Assembly (NCBI GenBank): GCA_947591115.1 | Contig: CANQCX010000090.1 | Location: 1 to 7,938 of the forward strand | DNA length: 7,938 nt | DNA from: an uncultured Lachnospiraceae bacterium | GTDB lineage: Bacteria; Bacillota; Clostridia; Lachnospirales; Lachnospiraceae | Direction of reading: 5' to 3' | Shown here: piece by piece, positions 1-5,051 of the stretch | How positions within the stretch are numbered: the first letter of the stretch is position 1 | Layout: every line of letters begins with the position of its first letter | Translations under genes and position numbers: made by a program | The notes under the pieces: model-generated | The model's input: the letters and a program-made list of their open reading frames with translations, nothing else | Databases searched by the model: none | Told to the model about the DNA's origin: nothing

Positions 1-317
1 GCTCCCATAATAAAATAAAATCGGTGCATGGGATATTGTCTGGTTAATTTTTCTAAAGTCCGGTACGTATAGCTGCGCTCCTTTGCATGAAGCTCCGTTT
101 CGCAGACATGCAGCTTGGGTTTTCCGCAGACCGCCAGCGCGCACATTGTTTTCCGCTCGTCGGACGGCGTCATCTTTTGTTCGTCCTTATTGGGCGAATG
201 ACCGGCGGGAACCAGCCACACCTCGTCCAAGCCGTATTCCTTCAACGCCTGTTTCGCAAGATACAAATGTCCGTTATGAATGGGATCAAACGATCCGCCT
301 AGTAATCCGATTTTCAT
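1..317 (-). CDS. nadD: Nicotinate-nucleotide adenylyltransferase, N-terminal part (3' end beyond window)
   Basis: NadD transfers AMP from ATP to nicotinate mononucleotide, giving deamido-NAD in cytoplasmic NAD synthesis. Reading leftwards from the ATG at 315-317, 105 codons are open to the window edge. The N-terminus reads MKIGLLGGSFDPIHNGHL, which contains the nucleotidyltransferase signature GGSFDPxHxGH (residues 7-17) with the HxGH ATP-binding motif. It is followed by the family segment EVWLVPAGHSPNK, with the substrate-loop region around residues 40-55. The last visible residues, FYFIMGA, match the start of the family's GAD-S-L segment, so roughly the second half of a usual ~200-residue protein is missing off the left edge. 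A GGGGATTGAT ribosome binding site precedes the ATG. The gene lies 15 bases after yhbY in the same direction, an arrangement common in Firmicutes. Family assignment is secure; the C-terminal half cannot be assessed. Confidence 0.96.
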   Translation of the reverse strand, partial: MKIGLLGGSFDPIHNGHLYLAKQALKEYGLDEVWLVPAGHSPNKDEQKMTPSDERKTMCALAVCGKPKLHVCETELHAKERSYTYRTLEKLTRQYPMHRFYFIMG

Positions 318-332
318 ATCAATCCCCAAGAT

Positions 333-626
333 TCATGATAACGGAAGCGCAATTTTCGGGTTCTTTTTGGCTTTCCGGTATAAAATGATTTTTTTCCCGA
401 TCACTTTTACGACCTCAGAGCGCGTGCGCTCCGCAATTACGGAGGCGATCTTCTTCGGATCGTCGATACAGTTTTTTAGTACCGATATTTTGATCAGCTC
501 CCGTTTTTCCAGCGCTTCATCCAGCGCGCGGACGATCTCCGGAGTCAGGGACGCCTTTCCGATCTGAAAAATGGGATCCATGTTATTTGCCAATGAGCCA
601 AGATAGGCACGTTGTTTACTTGTCAT
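333..626 (-). CDS. yhbY: YhbY-family CRM-domain RNA-binding protein
   Basis: This is a single-domain CRM protein of 97 residues, the normal size for the family. YhbY proteins associate with pre-50S ribosomal particles and are thought to help large-subunit assembly. The sequence shows the expected order: MTSKQRAYLGSLANNMDPIF at the start, the GxxG-loop region IGKASLTPEIV (residues 22-32), the ELIKISVL strand, then VVKVIGKKIILYR and KIALPLS at the end. The loop reads G23-K-A-S26, so the second glycine of the usual GxxG is serine here. The start codon is supported by AGGAGAGATT just upstream and lies only 12 bases after the obg stop, with nadD 15 bases further on, which suggests an obg-yhbY-nadD transcription unit. 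Function is inferred from the family; the family call itself is firm. Confidence 0.93.
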   Translation of the reverse strand: MTSKQRAYLGSLANNMDPIFQIGKASLTPEIVRALDEALEKRELIKISVLKNCIDDPKKIASVIAERTRSEVVKVIGKKIILYRKAKKNPKIALPLS

Positions 627-638
627 AATCTCTCCTGT

Positions 639-1922
639 TTATTTATAATAATCAAATTCATTTCCGTACATGCGTACGGTATCGCCCTCCTGAATTCCCA
701 TATCCTCCAGTTCTTTTAAAATGCCCTGCTCCCGAAGGAATTTCTGGAAGAATAAAAATCCTTTTTCCGAATCAATATTGGTATATCCCAGCATTTTGTC
801 GATTTTCGGTCCCTCGACCACAAACGCTCCGTCGTCTGCACGCGAAACGGTATACGGCTCCTCCTGAAAGAAATACAAGGACGGATCGTATTCCGATTCA
901 TAGACGACCGGTTCTTTCGGGCATTGCTCTAAAAGCGCGCGGATATGGTATAAAAGTTCATTTACGCCCTGTCCGCTTACAGCCGAGATCGGAAATACCT
1001 GAATATGTTCTTGTTCAAACGCGCGGCGCAATGCATCCAGCACCTCGTTTTCATCGCCGTAAACAGCGTCCATTTTATTTGCCGCAATGACCTGAGGCTT
1101 CTTTAAAAGCTCCGGATTATAGGCTTCCAGCTCTTTATTGATGGCATAAATATCGGAAACCGGATCGCGTCCCTCCGTTCCTGCCGCATCCACGATATGC
1201 ACCATGACCTTTGTGCGCTCGATATGGCGCAGAAATTCATGCCCCAGACCGACTCCCTCGGAAGCGCCCTCGATCAATCCCGGGATATCGGCAATGACAA
1301 AGCCGCCGCCGTCCGGCAGATCTACGACGCCTAAATTCGGCTGCAGCGTTGTAAACGGATAATTGGCAATTTTCGGCTGCGCATTGGTTACGCGGGACAA
1401 AAAAGTGGATTTTCCGACGTTTGGAAAACCGACAAGACCGACATCCGCGATTACCTTTAGTTCCAGCAGAACTTCAATTTCAACGGCTTCCTGTCCCGGC
1501 TGCGCATATTTAGGAGCCTGCATGGTGGAGGTTGCAAAATGCTGGTTTCCCAAACCGCCCTTTCCTCCTTTTAAAATTACCATGCGGCGGTTGTTTCCCG
1601 ACATATCGGCAATGACTTTTCCGGTCTGCGCATCTTTGATAACGGTTCCTTCCGGCACTTTTAAGATCAGATCGTCGCCGTTTTTTCCATGGCAGTTTTT
1701 CTTTTTTCCTTCTTCGCCCGAAGCGGCAGCAAATTTTCTCCGATGCCGATAATCCGTCAAAGTATTCATACCTTCGTCGATCTCAAAAATAATGCTTCCG
1801 CCGTTTCCACCGTCTCCGCCGTCCGGTCCGCCGTTCGGCACGTATTTTTCACGCCGGAAGGACACATGACCGTCTCCGCCTTTTCCGGATTTCAGAATGA
1901 TTTTTGCATGATCTGCAAACAT
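639..1922 (-). CDS. obgE: Obg/CgtA GTPase (50S ribosome assembly)
   Basis: Obg is an essential GTPase that binds the 50S subunit, acts in its late assembly and links growth to GTP/ppGpp levels. At 427 residues it is the normal Firmicutes length with all three domains. Residues 1-158 are the glycine-rich Obg fold (KSGKGGDGHVSFRREKYVP, then GGPDGGDGGNGG). The G domain has the P-loop GFPNVGKST (165-173), switch I around YPFTT (188-192), DIPGLIEGA (212-220), NKMD (282-285) and SAVSGQG (313-319). The C-terminal OCT domain occupies about 350-427 (DDGAFVVEGPKIDKML, then GDTVRMYGNEFDY). No motif is damaged. GAGAGGA lies 8 bases upstream of the ATG. The gene is 90 bases after rpmA, and a strong hairpin lies in that gap, so expression must come from read-through or from a promoter I could not identify. 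yhbY follows after 12 bases. Confidence 0.98.
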   Translation of the reverse strand: MFADHAKIILKSGKGGDGHVSFRREKYVPNGGPDGGDGGNGGSIIFEIDEGMNTLTDYRHRRKFAAASGEEGKKKNCHGKNGDDLILKVPEGTVIKDAQTGKVIADMSGNNRRMVILKGGKGGLGNQHFATSTMQAPKYAQPGQEAVEIEVLLELKVIADVGLVGFPNVGKSTFLSRVTNAQPKIANYPFTTLQPNLGVVDLPDGGGFVIADIPGLIEGASEGVGLGHEFLRHIERTKVMVHIVDAAGTEGRDPVSDIYAINKELEAYNPELLKKPQVIAANKMDAVYGDENEVLDALRRAFEQEHIQVFPISAVSGQGVNELLYHIRALLEQCPKEPVVYESEYDPSLYFFQEEPYTVSRADDGAFVVEGPKIDKMLGYTNIDSEKGFLFFQKFLREQGILKELEDMGIQEGDTVRMYGNEFDYYK

Positions 1923-1960
1923 TTTTGTTTTCCTCTCTGATGCTTTCTTCGATAGGATAG

Positions 1961-1992
1961 GAAAACCCCCAACGCAAAGGTCGGGGGTTTTC
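1961..1992 (-). terminator. Hairpin between rpmA and obg, probable terminator or attenuator
   Basis: GAAAACCCCC at 1961-1970 is perfectly complementary to GGGGGTTTTC at 1983-1992, giving a 10-bp stem with a 12-base loop. In the minus-strand RNA the 3' arm is GGGGGUUUUC followed by CUAUCC, so the U-tract is mostly inside the stem, as in symmetrical A-stem-U terminators that may work in both directions. It lies 20 bases after the rpmA stop and 38 bases before the obg start. No good promoter fits between it and obg, so it may be a partial terminator that lowers obg-yhbY-nadD expression relative to the ribosomal protein genes. The stem is directly visible; its efficiency is inference. Confidence 0.82.
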
Positions 1993-2012
1993 TAACGCAA
2001 AACCGCGTCTTT

Positions 2013-2300
2013 CTAATCGTTCTCTACCGGATATACGGAAGCTTTCTTTTTGCTTCTTCCTACTCTTTCAAAACGCAAGATACCGTCTACCTTTGCAAAT
2101 AAGGTATCGTCTCCGCCGATTCCTACATTTACACCCGGATGGATCTTGGTACCGCGCTGTCTGTAAAGAATATTGCCGGCTTTTACAAACTGTCCGTCCG
2201 CTCTTTTCGCTCCCAGTCTCTTTGACTCGGAGTCACGTCCGTTTTTGGTAGAACCTACTCCCTTTTTATGAGCAAAAAACTGAAGGTTCATCTTTAACAT
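2013..2300 (-). CDS. rpmA: Large ribosomal subunit protein bL27, with cleavable N-terminal peptide
   Basis: bL27 sits at the peptidyl-transferase centre of the 50S subunit, where its N-terminal tail reaches the tRNA acceptor ends. The 95-residue protein has the full family pattern: AHKKGVGSTKNGRDSESKR, LGAKRADGQFVKAGNILYRQ, RGTKIHPG, GGDDTLFAKVDG and FERVGRSKKKASVYP. The first nine residues, MLKMNLQFF, are the Firmicutes pre-peptide that Prp removes before A10-H-K-K-G in Staphylococcus aureus. The first ATG (2298-2300) is preferred over the in-frame ATG at codon 4 because AAGGAGGTG at 2307-2315 is well spaced to it and because the full pre-peptide is then retained. That ribosome binding site overlaps the last codons and stop of prp, and only three bases separate the two genes, so translation is probably coupled. 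A strong hairpin follows the stop. Confidence 0.98.
   Translation of the reverse strand: MLKMNLQFFAHKKGVGSTKNGRDSESKRLGAKRADGQFVKAGNILYRQRGTKIHPGVNVGIGGDDTLFAKVDGILRFERVGRSKKKASVYPVEND
2274..2300 (-). other. Predicted L27 pre-peptide (residues 1-9) removed by Prp
   Basis: These nine codons encode MLKMNLQFF. In S. aureus the equivalent MLKLNLQFF is cut off by Prp between F9 and A10, and leaving it on would obstruct the peptidyl-transferase centre. The only difference from that sequence is Met for Leu at position 4. The adjacent prp gene keeps its catalytic pair. Cleavage here is inferred by homology. Confidence 0.85.
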
Positions 2301-2303
2301 GTC

Positions 2304-2633
2304 CTACACCTCCTTAAAATAAATCGTCAGATACTTTGTTCCATAGTCCTTTTGAATTCCCTGCAAACCTAAGATCATGGTTTCCACCAGCAGCTTCGCA
2401 TCATGGTCCGCCGTTTTGGTAAAATGAAGCTCGATTTTTCCGGTATCTTCTTCTGTTTCCAGCGAAAATTCCGTATCGGAAAACCGATCTAATGCATTGA
2501 CGGTGTTGATGACCAGTACGGAAACCGCTGCGCAGATAATATCGCTTCCCGAATCGGCATATCCTGCGTGCCCTTTACAGCAGAAACCGCTGATCTCCTG
2601 CGTCCGGTTCTGAAAAATCGTTATACGGATCAT
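2304..2633 (-). CDS. prp: Ribosomal-processing cysteine protease Prp (YsxB family)
   Basis: Prp is a small cysteine protease that trims the N-terminal extension of ribosomal protein L27 in Firmicutes and related bacteria. This copy has 109 residues, the usual length. The catalytic region GHAGYADSGSDIICAAVS (residues 21-38) carries H22 and C34, the same positions as the catalytic dyad described for S. aureus Prp. It is followed by the family's VLVINTVNAL helix and a C-terminal strand ending TIYFKEV. The gene sits between rplU (16 bases away) and rpmA (3 bases away), the standard rplU-prp-rpmA order, next to its substrate gene. The start codon has AGGA 7 bases upstream. Nothing is missing or truncated. 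Older annotations may call it YsxB or a DUF464 protein. Confidence 0.95.
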   Translation of the reverse strand: MIRITIFQNRTQEISGFCCKGHAGYADSGSDIICAAVSVLVINTVNALDRFSDTEFSLETEEDTGKIELHFTKTADHDAKLLVETMILGLQGIQKDYGTKYLTIYFKEV

Positions 2634-2649
2634 AACAATTTCCTATCGG

Positions 2650-2958
2650 CTACGCATTGATCTTTTCAATCTTAACTCTTGTGTACGGCTGTCTGTGTCC
2701 GTTCTTTTTGTGGTAACCGGTTTTTCTCTTGTACTTGTAAACGATAATCTTTTTTCCTCTGCCTTCATTTACGACAGAAGCTTCAACGGTTGCACCGGAT
2801 ACAGTTGGATTTCCAACCTTCAGTTCGTCTCCGGATACGGCTAAAACCTGATCGAATGTAACATTCTCTCCGGCTTCCACTCCAAGCTTTTCAATGGTAA
2901 TGATATCGCCCTCAGATACTTTGTACTGTTTTCCACCTGTTGCAATGATCGCGTACAT
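2650..2958 (-). CDS. rplU: Large ribosomal subunit protein bL21
   Basis: bL21 binds 23S rRNA in the 50S subunit. I place the start at the ATG at 2956-2958, giving 102 residues beginning MYAIIATGGKQYKV, which is the family's normal N-terminus and length. An in-frame ATG seven codons upstream would add MINRRCH but would place the AGGAGGT ribosome binding site inside the coding region, so I reject it. The C-terminal part shows the L21 signature GKKIIVYKYKRKTGYHKKNG followed by HRQPYTRVKIEKI. It is the first gene of rplU-prp-rpmA, with its own promoter and a structured leader upstream. The next gene, prp, starts 16 bases after the stop. Confidence 0.98.
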   Translation of the reverse strand: MYAIIATGGKQYKVSEGDIITIEKLGVEAGENVTFDQVLAVSGDELKVGNPTVSGATVEASVVNEGRGKKIIVYKYKRKTGYHKKNGHRQPYTRVKIEKINA

Positions 2959-2963
2959 ATGGC

Positions 2964-2970
2964 ACCTCCT
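2964..2970 (-). promoter_or_regulatory. rplU ribosome binding site (decides the start codon)
   Basis: The minus strand reads AGGAGGT here, a near-perfect Shine-Dalgarno sequence with 6 bases between AGGAGG and the ATG at 2958. It fixes the L21 start at MYAIIA and excludes the longer reading frame that begins upstream of it. Confidence 0.93.
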
Positions 2971-2984
2971 ATTTATCATTACTC

Positions 2985-3032
2985 GCCAGTCTCGGTGCTG
3001 TCAGAGACAGTCTTTGAACCTTACTGTGCGGC
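2985..3032 (-). ncRNA. Candidate L21-type ribosomal protein leader in the rplU 5' UTR
   Basis: Between the promoter and the rplU ribosome binding site, the minus-strand RNA can form a nested structure. GCC (3030-3032) pairs with GGC (2985-2987) and AGU (3023-3025) with ACU (2988-2990), leaving a 4-base GCAC bulge. GGU (3018-3020) pairs with ACC (2994-2996). CUGUC (3006-3010) pairs with GACAG (2998-3002) around a UCU loop. An alternative GUCUC/GAGAC pairing competes with the inner stem. Firmicutes rplU genes commonly carry an L21 leader thought to bind L21 and repress its own operon. Position and length fit, but I matched it by hand folding only, not to a covariance model. Confidence 0.5.
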
Positions 3033-3042
3033 ATACTCAAGT

Positions 3043-3071
3043 ATAATAGCATATGAAATTGAAAATTTCAA
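3043..3071 (-). promoter_or_regulatory. Vegetative (sigma-A type) promoter of rplU-prp-rpmA
   Basis: On the minus strand, TTGAAA (3066-3071) is the -35 box and TATTAT (3043-3048) the -10 box, separated by exactly 17 bases. TGC immediately before TATTAT makes it an extended -10. An A-rich run (AAAAAAA) lies just upstream of the -35, resembling an UP element as expected for a strong ribosomal promoter. Transcription should begin near 3036, leaving a leader of about 75-80 bases before rplU. Confidence 0.87.
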
Positions 3072-3081
3072 CCATTTTTTT

Positions 3082-3103
3082 CGGAAATTATCCGGAAATT
3101 ATC
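3082..3103 (+). repeat. Two tandem copies of an 11-base unit upstream of the rplU promoter
   Basis: CGGAAATTATC occurs twice back to back (3082-3092 and 3093-3103), without mismatch. Each unit is close to an inverted repeat (GGAAATTATCC). It lies between the RNase G stop and the -35 box of the rplU promoter, about 11-33 bases upstream of the -35. It could be a short replication-slippage duplication or a paired protein-binding site. Confidence 0.75.
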
Positions 3104-3127
3104 CTTATGTGCCGTCATGCCCTGTTT

Positions 3128-4324
3128 TCACGCCATAAGGATTTCCCGCAGGGACCGGTTTACCCGTTTTCGTGTCAGCTCTACAATTCCCAGTCCCGTA
3201 ATATCAATAAAATCACATGGCAGCGGATCTTTTTTAATCTCCTCTTTTAAGCATGCGATTAGTTTTTCTTCTTCCTCCTCGGACTTTAAGTTGATAAAAT
3301 CGATCAGGATCATGCCGGAAAGGCTGCGCAGCCGTATCTGCCTTGCGATCTCCTTTGCCGCCTCCAGATTGACCTCCAAGAGCGTTTCCGGTTTTTTGGA
3401 CTGTTTTTTTGCGGAATTTACGTCAATGAACGTTAAGGTTTCCAGTTGTTCAATGATAATATTGGCGCCGGACTTTAACCAGACGCGGGAAGCTGTCAGC
3501 TTCTCTATATTTCCCTGAATATGATATAAGGCGCTTAAAGATACCGCGGGATCCTCATAAAAAGAAAGCAGCGGATTTGCGGCGGGAAAATCCTTTTGGA
3601 TCTGTTCATAAATGTCTTTTTGATCCGTCACGATCTGTTCCAGATGCCGCAGATCGGCGCTTTTCAGCCGCTGGATATAATCGGGAGGGTTTTCGTACAA
3701 AACCTGATACGCCTCCAGATGCTTTGCGGTCTTTAGGATATTTTGAAATTTACCGACCAGATTTAGGATATCCTCTTTTACCTGATCTATCGTATATTCT
3801 CTGGCAGCCGTACGGACGACGATCCCGAAGGGAATCTCCGTCTCTCCGGCGTCCGAAAGCCATTCGGACAATCGCTGCCGGTACTCGGCGCGTTGCTCAG
3901 AAGACAGTTTTTTGGAAACGCTGTACGAAGTGTTCTGCGTGGTCAGTATCGAACAGGCTCCCTGTAACGTCAGCGCACAGGAAACAACCGGATCTTTGGT
4001 TTTTACTGCATCGCGCACTACCTGAACCAGAATTTCATCGCCTGCGCAGATTCCGCTTTTTTTCGCGTTTTTTTTCGTGAAAAACGGATGTTTGGCATCT
4101 TCCAAAGACAAAAAACATTTCCGGCTGTCCGATATGCGCACAAACGCCGCATGAATGCCTGATGCCACTTCCTCTACCCTGCCAATGCAGATCCGGTTCA
4201 ACAGCGAAGTCCCCTCCGGTTCGGAAAGCTGAAAATCGATAAATTCCCGCTTTTCATCCAGTGTAATGGAAGCAGCATGAAGCTTTCCGTTATGTTCGAT
4301 CCTTGTAATGGCAAGACGGTTCAT
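3128..4324 (-). CDS. rng: RNase E/G-family endoribonuclease, short form without zinc-link
   Basis: RNase E/G enzymes cut single-stranded, AU-rich RNA in rRNA maturation and mRNA decay. The 398-residue protein has an N-terminal S1-like RNA-binding region (about 36-110, with NRICIGRVEEVASGIHAAFV), the 5'-monophosphate sensor segment GIVVRTAA (167-174, R171 and T172), and the DNase I-like catalytic region. That region includes FIDVNSAK (299-306) and GMILIDFINL (337-346), whose D301 and D342 match the Mg2+-binding aspartates D303 and D346 of E. coli RNase E. The protein stops just after GLGIVELTRKRVNRSLREI. The CPxCxG zinc-link that normally follows and tethers two subunits is absent, and no such motif appears in the bases after the stop. 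The gene starts one base after the DUF2344 gene, with GGAGGAG inside that gene's end. No terminator is seen before the rplU promoter. Confidence 0.93.
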   Translation of the reverse strand: MNRLAITRIEHNGKLHAASITLDEKREFIDFQLSEPEGTSLLNRICIGRVEEVASGIHAAFVRISDSRKCFLSLEDAKHPFFTKKNAKKSGICAGDEILVQVVRDAVKTKDPVVSCALTLQGACSILTTQNTSYSVSKKLSSEQRAEYRQRLSEWLSDAGETEIPFGIVVRTAAREYTIDQVKEDILNLVGKFQNILKTAKHLEAYQVLYENPPDYIQRLKSADLRHLEQIVTDQKDIYEQIQKDFPAANPLLSFYEDPAVSLSALYHIQGNIEKLTASRVWLKSGANIIIEQLETLTFIDVNSAKKQSKKPETLLEVNLEAAKEIARQIRLRSLSGMILIDFINLKSEEEEEKLIACLKEEIKKDPLPCDFIDITGLGIVELTRKRVNRSLREILMA

Positions 4325-4325
4325 C

Positions 4326-5051
4326 TTAAAGCTCCTCCCTGATGATCGGAGTTCCCATTTCCAGCAGCGGGATCAAGCGATCCTTCTCTTTGGCATAAAC
4401 TTCCGTCCGGTGAATCTGAATGGCAAACGGATCATAGGAAAGTCCGCACCGCTCATACAATGCCGAAAGCACCAGCTCCGGCTTGATATTATCCGCGCTT
4501 CCGGTAGAAACCTGAAGAAAAAAGCCGGCGGTTTTACCATGAAGCACCTCAAAACGGTAGACAAACGGCTTTAAGTCCACAATGCGCTCGCTTTTTTTCG
4601 TTTTTTTGACAACCGGAAATTCGTTTTGCATTTCAAAGTATTCCCGAAGCTTGTTTTCCCATTCTTCGGCGGTATACGGCGATGCATACCCCTCTTTGTA
4701 CGTCAGTTCATAATCGGCGGCAGAAACCAGCGACATTGCCGTTTTTGCATGATCTTCCAGACGGACATATCCTGTGATCTCCACTCCGTCCACCATTTCT
4801 TCATTCAGGGCACAAAGCGCCTGCTCCGTCGTCATGGTAGAATGCACTTCAATATCGAAATATTCGCCGTCGCTTGTAATGCCGACGCCCAGCGGCGCGG
4901 CAAACGACATGATCTGGTGAGGCGAAAATCCTTCGGAATAGCAGATATCGATTCCGGCGCGGCGCATGGCCTTTTGAAAATAGCGCATCATATCCAGATG
5001 TCCGATAAATTTCATTACGCCCCATTTTCGGAATTTAATTCTTATCTTCAT
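4326..5051 (-). CDS. DUF2344 / TIGR03936 radical SAM-associated protein
   Basis: The molecular function is unknown. The protein has 241 residues and the DUF2344 hallmark N-terminus: RIKFRKWGVMKFIGHLD (4-20), MMRYFQKAMRRAGI and YSEGFSPHQIMSFAAPLG (38-55), then GITSDGEYFDIEV (57-69). H18, D20 and the SEGFSPH segment are the most family-like polar positions. The C-terminal half is less conserved and ends LIPLLEMGTPIIREEL. There is no signal peptide or membrane segment, so it should be cytoplasmic. In many Firmicutes this family is encoded directly after, or fused to, a TIGR03960 radical SAM protein, and the same holds here: it overlaps that gene by 17 bases and has GGAGG (5060-5064) 8 bases before its ATG. 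RNase G follows after one base. The context suggests a partner or substrate-presenting subunit of the radical SAM enzyme, perhaps acting on RNA; that role is inference. Confidence 0.88.
   Translation of the reverse strand: MKIRIKFRKWGVMKFIGHLDMMRYFQKAMRRAGIDICYSEGFSPHQIMSFAAPLGVGITSDGEYFDIEVHSTMTTEQALCALNEEMVDGVEITGYVRLEDHAKTAMSLVSAADYELTYKEGYASPYTAEEWENKLREYFEMQNEFPVVKKTKKSERIVDLKPFVYRFEVLHGKTAGFFLQVSTGSADNIKPELVLSALYERCGLSYDPFAIQIHRTEVYAKEKDRLIPLLEMGTPIIREEL

Noticed and set aside
1363..1752. Plus-strand open frame of 129 codons
   Set aside because: It is the antisense of the obg G domain and Obg fold, with low-complexity Phe/Pro runs typical of a shadow frame.
1950..1976. Possible obg promoter TTGCGT with 17 bases to TATCGA on the minus strand
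   Set aside because: The spacing is right, but the -10 matches only three of six bases, lacks the final T, and the -35 falls in the terminator loop.
2959..2979. Upstream in-frame start for rplU (adds MINRRCH)
   Set aside because: The strong AGGAGGT at 2964-2970 lies inside this extension and points to the ATG at 2958, where the L21 family begins.
3072..3127. Terminator after RNase G
   Set aside because: The 11-base repeats can only form weak mismatched stems and no U-run follows on the minus strand, so I see no intrinsic terminator.
3577..4080. A 167-codon open frame on the plus strand
   Set aside because: It lies wholly inside the RNase G gene in antisense, is rich in Arg/Ser/Pro as shadow frames are, and has no recognisable motif.
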